From the NCBI GenBank assembly GCA_003252145.1, contig QKDJ01000216.1, positions 1-6,954 on the forward strand: a DNA stretch of 6,954 bases, given 5' to 3'. Position 1 is the stretch's first letter. The number at the start of each line of letters is the position of its first letter. Made by a program: the position numbers and the translations under genes. This stretch comes from Azovibrio restrictus. Lineage in GTDB: Bacteria > Pseudomonadota > Gammaproteobacteria > Burkholderiales > Rhodocyclaceae. This document shows, piece after piece, positions 1 to 5,238 of this stretch. The notes under the pieces were generated by a model that did no database searches, was not told the DNA's origin, and worked only from the letters and a program-made list of their open reading frames with translations.

Positions 1-2
1 GT

Positions 3-158
3 CACTCAGGAGACAATTGGCCAGTTATCTATGCCGCCCTCTTGGTGCATCACAGAACAACCGAAAAAGTGCGAGCGCTTCTGGATGTATGGCGCAGAGG
101 GCATTTCCTGCCACTGGATCCGGTAAAGAAGGCGCTTGGATCGATTAGAGGCGGGTGA
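3..158 (+). CDS. Possible C-terminal tail of an unidentified protein, cut by the left edge
   Basis: The frame starting at base 3 is open for 51 codons to a TGA at 156-158 and enters from outside the window, so no start is visible. The peptide contains DNWPVIYAALLVHH, then VRALLDVWRRGHFLPLDP, and ends KKALGSIRGG. It looks like amphipathic helical protein rather than random translation. I do not recognise the family. An open stretch of this length is not statistically strong, and a minus-strand frame overlaps it (6-191), but that one has a less protein-like composition. It lies upstream of an att-like repeat module, so it could be the end of an element-borne gene. Confidence 0.3.
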   Translation, partial: HSGDNWPVIYAALLVHHRTTEKVRALLDVWRRGHFLPLDPVKKALGSIRGG

Positions 159-330
159 GGACTCTTGTGCCGCCCCCTCCTCTAAGCGCAAACGTCCGGT
201 CTGTAGCCAGAACTAGCCATACCACTTTGCGCAAATCACCGACCGCTTTGGCCGATGAGCATGAATTGGCGGCTGGGCAGGTTTGGGAGGGGACCTAAGT
301 GAGGGAGAGGAATGCAGGCCACTGCCACTA
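159..330. other. Non-coding stretch before the first att-like module
   Basis: I see no convincing gene here on either strand. A perfect 10-bp palindrome TTTGCGCAAA lies at 226-235, and its half GCGCAAA also occurs at about 186-192. The stretch leads directly into the paired TGGGGGCA repeats. It may be the inner flank of a former mobile element; this is inference. Confidence 0.35.
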
Positions 331-497
331 GCTTGGGGGCATAATTGGGGGCATGTTTCTACTTTTGAACTGTAAAGTCCCTTATTCATAATGGTTTCAG
401 AGGTTTGTTTGATAGCCCCCGCCCCACCATACACAGTACCAAAGCAGTCCGAAACGGGCCGGAAAACCAAGAGAAATCAAGGTTTCCGGCCTTTTTC
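331..497 (+). repeat. Att-like module, copy A (paired G-repeats plus terminator)
   Basis: Starts with TTGGGGGCAT at 333-342 and again at 345-354 (12-bp period), and ends with the terminator at 457-497. The stretch just before the terminator (AAGCAGTCCGAAAC, then GGCCGGAAAACC) matches copy B at 1268-1392 (AAGCAGTTCTAAAT, then GGCCGGAAAACC). By eye the aligned part is roughly 70 percent identical, and the spacing between G-repeats and terminator differs (about 100 nt in A, about 60 in B). Paired TGGGGGYA repeats of this kind are commonly seen beside integrase genes and att sites of islands inserted at tRNA or tmRNA genes, where they are thought to be arm-type integrase sites. No integrase gene is in the window. 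The segment CCCCGCCCCACCA at about 416-428 resembles a CCA-ending tRNA or tmRNA 3' end, but no fold can be built. Confidence 0.5.
457..497 (+). terminator. Rho-independent terminator, copy A
   Basis: GGCCGGAAAACC (457-468) pairs with GGTTTCCGGCC (481-491), with one bulged A and a 12-nt loop, followed by TTTTT (492-496). The T-run is only on the right, so it acts on rightward transcription. No recognised plus-strand gene ends just before it, and it faces the 3' end of hicB. It is nearly identical to the terminator at 1352-1392. Confidence 0.8.
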
Positions 498-500
498 TAT

Positions 501-926
501 TCAATTCGATTGTTCAACATCAATGAGCAGCTGTTTGCCCAAGCAGGCAAATGCCTTTGCTATCGTGTCTATTTTCGTGGTGTGGTGTAGGTTTGTGATG
601 CGATTTACTTCCTGTGGAGCGGCCCCCATTCTCCTGGCCAGTTCAGCATTTTTGACCCCGGCAGCCAGTTGTTCATTTAGCAGCAACACCTTTATCCAAA
701 CACTGAGTGGCAACGACACAAGCTGCTCACCTGGGCGTAGCGCTGAGGGATGGGGCACTGGCCGTTTGTCTTCAAAGTAGAACTCCATGGCAGTTAGCAA
801 GGCATCTTCTGCCTGCGCCTTGGCATGCTCTTCTGTTTCGCCCTGGGTTATGGCTTCTGGAATATCTCGGAAAGACAGGACAAACCCACCTTCCTCTACT
901 GCTTCAAACAATGCTGGATAGTTCAT
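501..926 (-). CDS. hicB: HicB-type antitoxin with C-terminal HTH, solitary
   Basis: The product is 141 residues and resembles E. coli HicB along its length. The N-terminal HicB fold (about 1-60) carries GGFVLSFRDIPEAITQGET and the DALLTAMEFYFED helix. A PLSVWIKVLLLNEQ helix (about 73-86) follows, then a Cro/XRE-like DNA-binding domain (about 92-130) with NAELARRMGAAPQEVNRI and NLHHTTKID. HicB antitoxins neutralise the HicA mRNA interferase and repress their own promoter through the helix-turn-helix. ATG at 926 is chosen because it gives the family's N-terminus (MNYPALFEA) and lies about 28 nt downstream of a TATAAT box; an upstream in-frame ATG at 998 lies before that promoter. There is no clear Shine-Dalgarno. 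The usual hicA gene, normally just upstream, is not visible in any frame within 926-1390 or downstream, so this looks like an orphan antitoxin or regulator. The flanking att-like modules suggest it arrived with a mobile element. Confidence 0.88.
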   Translation of the reverse strand: MNYPALFEAVEEGGFVLSFRDIPEAITQGETEEHAKAQAEDALLTAMEFYFEDKRPVPHPSALRPGEQLVSLPLSVWIKVLLLNEQLAAGVKNAELARRMGAAPQEVNRITNLHHTTKIDTIAKAFACLGKQLLIDVEQSN

Positions 927-960
927 GATGTTTAAATGTTGGTCGGAGGGGCGAGGCTGG

Positions 961-989
961 ATTATACTTTTGTCATGAAAGGCAAACCA
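961..989 (-). promoter_or_regulatory. Candidate hicB promoter with overlapping divergent promoter
   Basis: On the minus strand a consensus TATAAT lies at 966-961, with a weak -35 (TGGTTT, 989-984) at 17-nt spacing. On the plus strand the same AT-rich patch offers TATACT (963-968) with TTGGTC (939-944) at 18 nt, which could serve the remnant at 1026. An imperfect inverted repeat TTTGTC-ATGAAA-GGCAAA (969-986, one mismatch) lies between the minus-strand boxes and is a possible HicB operator. The -10 is good; the rest is inference. Confidence 0.4.
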
Positions 990-1025
990 CACGACCACCT
1001 TCAGCCATCTCTGTATGGCGAGAAA

Positions 1026-1313
1026 ATGATTCAGAGGCTGGACAGGGAAAGCAGGATTCTGTCGGGCATTCTGATCATGCTTGGCACCTGCTTATTGCTG
1101 GCCTTGGCCTATCCACTCCGTGCCGAAGAATTGCGGGGCAAAGTGACCTGCATTACTGATCAACATACTGTGAATGTTGTTGAACAGTCCGGCCCACATA
1201 GTAGGCTTAGCGATGGTCAAATCTGCTCTAATCAGGGAGGTGATTTGAAGAGGGCTGCAGCACCAGTCTGGGGGCACAATTGGGGGTATAAACCCGCCTC
1301 ACAAAATTTGTAG
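1026..1313 (+). pseudogene. Remnant resembling the N-terminus of a secreted thermonuclease-like (SNase) protein
   Basis: From ATG 1026 the frame encodes a basic N-terminus, a hydrophobic segment (ILSGILIMLGTCLLLALAYP) and a likely signal peptidase site LRA|EEL. It then reads LRGKVTCITDQHTVNVV and, after PHS, RLSDGQICSNQ. This recalls the start of thermonuclease-fold proteins (G-K/R-V-x-x-V/I-x-DGDT-x-x-V ... R-x-R-L-x-G-I-D-A-P-E), but DGDT is DQHT, the DAPE segment is unrecognisable, and the protein stops after 95 residues where about 150-170 would be expected. Its last residues (WGHNWGYKPASQNL) are encoded by att-like module B, so the original 3' part appears lost at that junction. I infer a decayed gene fragment. 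The alternative is an unrelated short secreted protein; the family match is by eye only. Confidence 0.35.
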
Positions 1314-1392
1314 CCCCAGCCTCAAACGCAACACTGAAGCAGTTCTAAATTGGCCGGAAAACCGAGATAAATACAGGTTTCCGGCCTTTTTT
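1268..1392 (+). repeat. Att-like module, copy B (paired G-repeats plus terminator)
   Basis: Paired repeats CTGGGGGCAC (1268-1277) and TTGGGGGTAT (1280-1289) keep the same 12-bp period as copy A. Then come a stretch with AAGCAGTTCTAAAT and the terminator at 1352-1392. Orientation is the same as copy A, about 900-935 bp away, so the two form a diverged direct repeat enclosing hicB and the nuclease-like remnant. The module ends exactly at the stop codon of the convergent gene at 1391, which suggests this boundary is the old chromosomal side of an insertion site. Confidence 0.5.
1352..1392 (+). terminator. Rho-independent terminator, copy B
   Basis: GGCCGGAAAACC (1352-1363) pairs with GGTTTCCGGCC (1376-1386), loop GAGATAAATACA, followed by TTTTTT (1387-1392). 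It acts on rightward transcription; the left side has no matching A-run. The T-run overlaps the TAA stop codon (1393-1391) of the minus-strand gene. Confidence 0.8.
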
Positions 1393-1801
1393 ATCGCTGG
1401 TTACAGGTTTCCAGCCCGTAGTTGCCGCCTTTATAGGCTGGTTGGTAGTAGTACTTTGTGAAAGTCCATTTGCCCGCCGAGTTCTTCACAAAAGTGGCCA
1501 GGCCCGTGCCGTAATCGGATTCCTTGGGGTTGGTATTGGCAAAATAGATGGCCATGTGCTCGCCTTCCGCCGCAGCGTGGCCGGGGTAGGCCCCATAACC
1601 TGGGACATCGAGCTGAAACCGGTAGGCTTGATAGGGTGGAGCATCCTGCGCGGGAATGTGTTCCAGGGTCACTGTGCCCGAGTACTCCCCTTCACGATGA
1701 TCCTTGCCCTTGCAGTCATAGATTCCGCTGTAGTCGGGGCTGGCAGCTAGAGCGGGTATTGCAAATCCGAGGGCCAACAGGCCCAGGCATATTTTCTTCA
1801 T
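1391..1801 (-). CDS. Small secreted protein of unknown function
   Basis: The product is 136 residues. A classical signal peptide (MKKICLGLLALGFAIPALA) has a likely cleavage site after residue 19 or 20, giving a mature periplasmic or secreted domain of about 116 residues. The mature part starts SPDYSGIYDCKGKD, has several Tyr/Gly-rich strands (YQAYRFQLDVPGYGAYPG, KYYYQPAYKGGNYGLETC), and carries two cysteines near its ends (C30, C133) that could form a disulfide. This pattern suggests a small beta-rich fold. I do not recognise a characterised family. It is monocistronic: the terminator at 1897-1931 separates it from the gene upstream. A TACAAT box (1863-1858, minus) may be its -10, without a clear -35. 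No strong Shine-Dalgarno precedes the ATG. Confidence 0.8.
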   Translation of the reverse strand: MKKICLGLLALGFAIPALAASPDYSGIYDCKGKDHREGEYSGTVTLEHIPAQDAPPYQAYRFQLDVPGYGAYPGHAAAEGEHMAIYFANTNPKESDYGTGLATFVKNSAGKWTFTKYYYQPAYKGGNYGLETCNQR

Positions 1802-1896
1802 GAAAGTGACTCACGGGTAAGGCGGCCTTGATAGGACCGGAGAAATTGAGCAGGTTGATTGTAGCCAGTCCTGCGCCTGACAGCGTTCCAATCATG

Positions 1897-1931
1897 AAAA
1901 AGCCCCCGACCTGATGGGGTCGAGGGCTTTT
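1897..1931 (-). terminator. Bidirectional rho-independent terminator
   Basis: AGCCCCCGACC (1901-1911) pairs with GGTCGAGGGCT (1918-1928), one mismatch, 6-nt loop. It is flanked by AAAAA on the left and TTTT on the right, so it can work both ways. It sits 17 nt past the stop codon of the minus-strand gene at 1949 and most likely ends that transcript. Confidence 0.8.
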
Positions 1932-1948
1932 GTGTGAGCTGGCGAGAT

Positions 1949-2119
1949 TTACGGGGTGAGCGCCTGGCGGATGGCTTGGCAGCGATCTTTCAGTAATAGC
2001 AGGGCGGTTAGATTGTCTTGTTGCTTCTTCTGCACGTTTAAAAGCTTGTGTTGCAGGTGCCGGACATTGGCGATGTAATGGAACATGATGTCCTGTGTAG
2101 TTTCAACATTCTGGGTCAT
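1949..2119 (-). CDS. Short helical protein of unknown function (56 residues)
   Basis: Start ATG 2119 is chosen because GGAGA precedes it with a 7-nt gap; an upstream in-frame ATG at 2200 would add 27 residues with no good ribosome site. The 56 residues begin MTQNVETTQDIMFHYIANV and continue as one or two amphipathic helices rich in Gln, Leu and Lys (HLQHKLLNVQKKQQDNLTAL, then RCQAIRQALTP). There is no signal peptide or membrane segment, so it is probably cytoplasmic and self-associating. A good terminator follows. It is transcribed divergently from the coiled-coil membrane protein at 2239 across a short gap with an inverted repeat, so the two may be co-regulated. No function can be assigned. 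Confidence 0.55.
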   Translation of the reverse strand: MTQNVETTQDIMFHYIANVRHLQHKLLNVQKKQQDNLTALLLLKDRCQAIRQALTP

Positions 2120-2166
2120 GGTGCTGTCTCCAGTCCTGAACGAGGAAACCTGATTCTGATGGCTTA

Positions 2167-2180
2167 TGACAATGTTGTCA
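2167..2180. promoter_or_regulatory. Perfect inverted repeat TGACAA-TG-TTGTCA in a divergent gap
   Basis: Two 6-bp arms are fully complementary around a 2-bp centre, in the 119-bp gap between divergent genes at 2119 and 2239. The size and position suit a dimeric repressor site. A possible plus-strand promoter (TTGGGT at 2189-2194, TATACA at 2211-2216, 16-nt spacing) lies just downstream. The regulator is unknown. Confidence 0.3.
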
Positions 2181-2238
2181 CGCCGTGTTTGGGTATCCAT
2201 TACGGATTTTTATACATGCCAATGAAATGGTTATTGCC

Positions 2239-2811
2239 ATGAAGCATATTGATGAATTGCTGCAGCGCATCCAGGTATTGCAGGATGAGCTGGAGGAGGA
2301 ATACCGCAAGCGGCGCGAGGAACTGGAGCTGCGACGTGCCCAGTTGGCCGAGGAGTTTCTGCGTACCCAGCGCCGTTACAAGACGGGCTTGCTACGCTTT
2401 CTGATTCGCAGCCGTTTTCTGGTGGTTCTGACTGCACCCATCATTTACGCGGGCTGGGTTCCGTTTCTGCTGATGGATTTGTTCGTGACCCTGTATCAGA
2501 CCCTGTGTTTCCCGGTGTACCGGATTCCCAAGGTGAAGCGTTCCGAGTACGTGGTGCTGGATCGGAGCGAACTGCCTTATTTGAACCTGGTGGAGAAGTT
2601 CAACTGTTTCTATTGTTCCTATGGCAATGGCGTGGTGGCCTATGCGCGGGAAGTGGCGGCGCGGACGGAGCAGTACTGGTGCCCCATCAAACACGCCCGC
2701 CGGATACGGGGGGCGCACAACCGTTACCCCAATTTCTTTGATTACGGGGATGCGGAGGCTTTTCGCCAGGGGATGGAGCGCCTGCGCCGGCAGTATGCAA
2801 AAGAGGAGTGA
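2239..2811 (+). CDS. Coiled-coil membrane-associated protein with Cys/His motif, function unknown
   Basis: The product is 190 residues from ATG 2239 (an in-frame ATG at 2227 would add MVIA; neither has a strong Shine-Dalgarno). Residues 1-48 form a highly charged coiled coil (DELLQRIQVLQDELEEEY, RREELELRRAQLAEEF). Residues about 52-90 are hydrophobic (FLVVLTAPIIYAGWVPFLLM), enough for one membrane helix or a hairpin. The C-terminal half is soluble and carries FNCFYCSYGNG (C123, C126), QYWCPIKHARR (C148, H152) and HNRYPNFFDYGD. The Cys-x2-Cys plus Cys-x3-His spacing would fit a metal site; this is inference. The C-terminal block has the look of a conserved proteobacterial hypothetical family, but I know of no assigned role. 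It converges on murB with 12 nt between the stop codons. Confidence 0.8.
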   Translation: MKHIDELLQRIQVLQDELEEEYRKRREELELRRAQLAEEFLRTQRRYKTGLLRFLIRSRFLVVLTAPIIYAGWVPFLLMDLFVTLYQTLCFPVYRIPKVKRSEYVVLDRSELPYLNLVEKFNCFYCSYGNGVVAYAREVAARTEQYWCPIKHARRIRGAHNRYPNFFDYGDAEAFRQGMERLRRQYAKEE

Positions 2812-2823
2812 GGCAAGTCTGGC

Positions 2824-3858
2824 TTAGAGGAACACCGGTTCTGGTTGGAGATTGACGCCAAAGCGGGCCAGCACGGCTTCCCGCACGGCCCGGGTCAGGG
2901 CCTGCACATCCCGGCTCTTGGCACCGCCCCGATTCACCAGAACCAGAGCCTGTTGTTCATACATGCCCACGGGCCCCAGATTGCGCCCCTTCCAGCCCGC
3001 CTGCTCAATCAGCCAGCCGGCAGCCAGCTTGATCCGGCCATTGGGTTGCGGGTAACGGGGTAATTGGGGATGGGCACTGGCCAGGGCTTCGGCCAGTTCC
3101 TGGCTGACTACCGGGTTTTGGAAGAAGCTACCGGCGTTGGGGATCTGGCTTGGGTCCGGCAGTTTGCGTTCGCGGATGGCGCAGATGGCCTGGCTCATTT
3201 GCTGGGGAGTGGGATTGCGTGCTCCCAATTTGGCCAGTTCGGTGACCACTTCGCCATAACCCGTACGGGCGCGCCACAGTTTGGGCAGGCGGAAAATGAC
3301 CCGGGTGATGGCGTAGCGGCCGGACAGGTGCCAGTTTTCCTGCTTGAAAAGGCTGCTCCGGTAATCAAAGACGCAGTCCTTGTTATCGAAACGGATGCGC
3401 CGGCCAACCTGAAGATCCACGGCTTCCACATGATCCAGCAGTTCGCTGACTTCCAGACCGTAGGCGCCGATGTTCTGGATGGGGGCCGCACCTACCGTGC
3501 CGGGAATCAGGGACAGGTTTTCCAGTCCCGGCCAGCCCTGGGCCAGGGTCCATTGCACGAACTCGTGCCAGTTCTCCCCTGCATTGGCGGCCACGTACCA
3601 GGCCTGCTCATCTTCACTGACCAGTTCCCGGCCTTTCAGGGCCATCTGGATGACCAGACCGGAAAAGTCGCCGGTCAGAACCAGGTTGGAACCTCCCCCC
3701 AGAACGAACCGCCGTCGGCCCGCCAGGTCTGGGTGACGGATCACCTCCAGCAGCTGATCGTACTGGTGAATGGTGGCTAGAAACTCAGCCCGGGCGGGCA
3801 AGGCCAGTGTATTGAGGGCGCTTAGGTCGGCAGCGGTCTGAATGATTTCGGGCAGCAT
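2824..3858 (-). CDS. murB: UDP-N-acetylenolpyruvoylglucosamine reductase (MurB, type I)
   Basis: MurB is the FAD-dependent cytoplasmic enzyme that reduces UDP-GlcNAc-enolpyruvate with NADPH to UDP-MurNAc, the second committed step of peptidoglycan synthesis. The product is 344 residues, close to E. coli MurB (342). FAD-binding segments are visible: VLGGGSNLVL (52-61) and IPGTVGAAPIQNIGAYG (118-134). Residues matching the E. coli catalytic Arg159, Ser229 and Glu325 appear as R167 in FDYRSS, S244 in NAGSFFQNP and E340 in QPEPVFL. The intact C-terminal domain and the YGEVVTEL insertion fit the type I class. ATG 3858 gives the family's N-terminus (short lead, then NTLALPARAEF); the longer frame to 3993 only reads across the upstream gene. 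The start lies 1 nt after the TGA of the PACE gene, so it is probably translated by coupling as the last gene of the minus-strand operon. Confidence 0.97.
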   Translation of the reverse strand: MLPEIIQTAADLSALNTLALPARAEFLATIHQYDQLLEVIRHPDLAGRRRFVLGGGSNLVLTGDFSGLVIQMALKGRELVSEDEQAWYVAANAGENWHEFVQWTLAQGWPGLENLSLIPGTVGAAPIQNIGAYGLEVSELLDHVEAVDLQVGRRIRFDNKDCVFDYRSSLFKQENWHLSGRYAITRVIFRLPKLWRARTGYGEVVTELAKLGARNPTPQQMSQAICAIRERKLPDPSQIPNAGSFFQNPVVSQELAEALASAHPQLPRYPQPNGRIKLAAGWLIEQAGWKGRNLGPVGMYEQQALVLVNRGGAKSRDVQALTRAVREAVLARFGVNLQPEPVFL

Positions 3859-3859
3859 T

Positions 3860-4300
3860 TCAGGGGCGTGGGGCAATGGGGAACAGCCGGTCATAGGCCA
3901 GGTTGAAAACGTAAGCATAACCGGCATAGGTGAGGGCGAGGGCCAGATCTGCCAGCAGGGCGTTCCAGAAGCCCATGCCGGTCCACCAGACAATGACGGG
4001 CAGGGTGAGGATCATCAGGCCACCTTCGAAGCCCACTGCGTGGAGGATGCGCAGGGTTTGCGGGCGTTGGTCGGCAGGGCGACCGGTCAGCCGACCTTCC
4101 AGCCAGTCGAAGCCGGTGCAATACACGCCGTTCCAGAGGGCGGCAATCAGGGAAAGCACCGCGAGCAGGGCGGCAGACTCCAGCATGGGCGCACCGCTGG
4201 CCAGGGCGAACAGGGGAGAAATGATCAGGACGCCAATGATCTCGAACAGCGCGACCTGGCGGATGCGGTCTGCTAGACCGCGAAGTTGGGGCGTGCTCAT
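3860..4300 (-). CDS. PACE-family multidrug efflux transporter (AceI-like)
   Basis: The product is 146 residues with four hydrophobic segments (about 17-36, 43-62, 90-107, 112-135), which is the two-times-two helix layout of the proteobacterial antimicrobial compound efflux family. Family signatures appear in both halves: RQVALFEIIG, with E20 at the place of the essential Glu15 of Acinetobacter AceI, and WNGVYCTGFDWLE in the first bacterial transmembrane pair domain; RILHAVGFEGGL and YVFNLAYDRLFP in the second. Characterised members export biocides such as chlorhexidine or proflavine, and some export short-chain diamines, by proton exchange; the substrate here is unknown. The ATG directly abuts the TAA of the radical SAM gene (TAAATG), and the TGA ends 1 nt before the murB start, so all three are likely coupled on one mRNA. 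Confidence 0.92.
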   Translation of the reverse strand: MSTPQLRGLADRIRQVALFEIIGVLIISPLFALASGAPMLESAALLAVLSLIAALWNGVYCTGFDWLEGRLTGRPADQRPQTLRILHAVGFEGGLMILTLPVIVWWTGMGFWNALLADLALALTYAGYAYVFNLAYDRLFPIAPRP

Positions 4301-5200
4301 TTACAGCCCCCGAGCCCAGGCTGGACGGAGCGGGGCTAGTTCCGGGGTATTGATGGCCTGGCGTAGCTGGTTCAGCAGCTTGTCCTTGTCGGCGGGCAGG
4401 TTGCCCCGCAGGGACAGCCAGTTGGAAGCGTGGTCGCTGCGAAACACCGTGCGTTTGAGCTCCAGTCGTTCCACAAAAACTTCCATTTCTCGTAGCAGGC
4501 CGGGAATGTTCAGGGGTTCCCATTCGGGAAAGCCTTCCCGAAAGCGGGCTTCTCCTTGGGGGAAGCTCACCACCAGGGTGGCCAGATATTCGGGCTGGGT
4601 GGCATTGGCCAGGTCGGCGGAATGACGGGCGTGGTCCAGGCTGTGGGCGGGCCCACCCAGGCCGTTGAGGATCATCACTGAGCGGGTGATGCCGGCTGCC
4701 GCCAGTTTGTCCAGGGCGTCCCGGGTGCTGGCCTGGGTTTCGCCCTTGCGCACCTTTTCCAGCACTTGATCATCGCCGGATTCGGCGCCCACGTAGGCGA
4801 GTTTGAGGCCCGCATCAGCCAGTTCCTGCAGTTCGGTCACGCTCTTTTTCTTCAGGTTGCGGGGCAGGCAGTAGCTGGAGACCCGGTGGACCTGAGGCAG
4901 GTGGGTGCGGATGGCTTCCAGCACCGTGAGCAGGCGGCGGGTGGGCAGCACCAGGGCGTCACCATCGGCCAGGAAGACCCGGCGAATGCCATGCTCAGGC
5001 TGGGCTCCCAGACGTTGCAGGGCGGTCAGCACTTCATCCTCATCCCGAGCGCGAAAACGCTTTTGGGGGGCGGTGTACATTTCGCAGAAGGTGCAGTGAT
5101 TCCAGGAGCAGCCGTCGGTAACGGGCAGAATCAGGGATTGGGCTTCGCTGGGGGGGCGGTAAACCGGTTCAACGTATCGAATGGGGAAGTCGTGCGGCAT
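4301..5200 (-). CDS. Radical SAM protein with CX4CX2C cluster motif
   Basis: The product is 299 residues. After an N-terminal lead with LILPVTDGCSWNHCTFCEMY it has cysteines C31, C36 and C39: a CX4CX2C arrangement rather than the common CX3CX2C, followed by the aromatic residue (F38) usual before the third cysteine. These should ligate a [4Fe-4S] cluster for SAM cleavage. Barrel elements follow: RRVFLADGDAL (about 73-83), LKLAYVGAESGDDQVLEKVRKG (the SAM-contact GAESG region, about 132-153) and VMILNGLGG (about 175-183). The C-terminal part has RTVFRSDHASNWLSLRGNLPADK. This build matches a widespread family of uncharacterised bacterial radical SAM enzymes; the substrate is unknown. The ATG is placed where family similarity begins; the longer frame up to 5539 overlaps the upstream gene and is not protein-like. 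The upstream gene ends 38 nt before. Confidence 0.9.
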   Translation of the reverse strand: MPHDFPIRYVEPVYRPPSEAQSLILPVTDGCSWNHCTFCEMYTAPQKRFRARDEDEVLTALQRLGAQPEHGIRRVFLADGDALVLPTRRLLTVLEAIRTHLPQVHRVSSYCLPRNLKKKSVTELQELADAGLKLAYVGAESGDDQVLEKVRKGETQASTRDALDKLAAAGITRSVMILNGLGGPAHSLDHARHSADLANATQPEYLATLVVSFPQGEARFREGFPEWEPLNIPGLLREMEVFVERLELKRTVFRSDHASNWLSLRGNLPADKDKLLNQLRQAINTPELAPLRPAWARGL

Positions 5201-5238
5201 GTAAGAGATGGGGTGGGGCCCGAAGGCCCCGGTGAAAT

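Noticed and set aside
400..440. tRNA or tmRNA gene in module A
   Set aside because: Only a CCA-like end is visible; no acceptor or T-arm can be paired, so no RNA gene is called.
391..780. Plus-strand frames (129 and 61 codons) over module A and hicB
   Set aside because: They cross a strong terminator and are antisense to hicB; Ser/Cys-rich without recognisable domains.
927..998. HicB start at 998
   Set aside because: The additional 24 residues lie partly upstream of the likely TATAAT box and are absent from known HicB proteins.
1092..1277. Minus-strand 61-codon frame upstream of hicB as a hicA candidate
   Set aside because: It has no HicA-like features and does not abut hicB; it reads opposite the nuclease-like remnant.
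3064..3780. Long plus-strand frame (238 codons) opposite murB
   Set aside because: It is the antisense shadow of murB, whose own frame has clear FAD-binding and catalytic motifs.
3859..3993. MurB start at 3993
   Set aside because: The extra 45 residues are antisense-free but overlap the PACE coding frame and are unlike any MurB N-terminus; ATG 3858 gives the usual length.
3930..4625. Plus-strand frame of 231 codons opposite the PACE and radical SAM genes
   Set aside because: Arg/Ser-rich shadow translation in GC-rich DNA spanning two real genes on the other strand.
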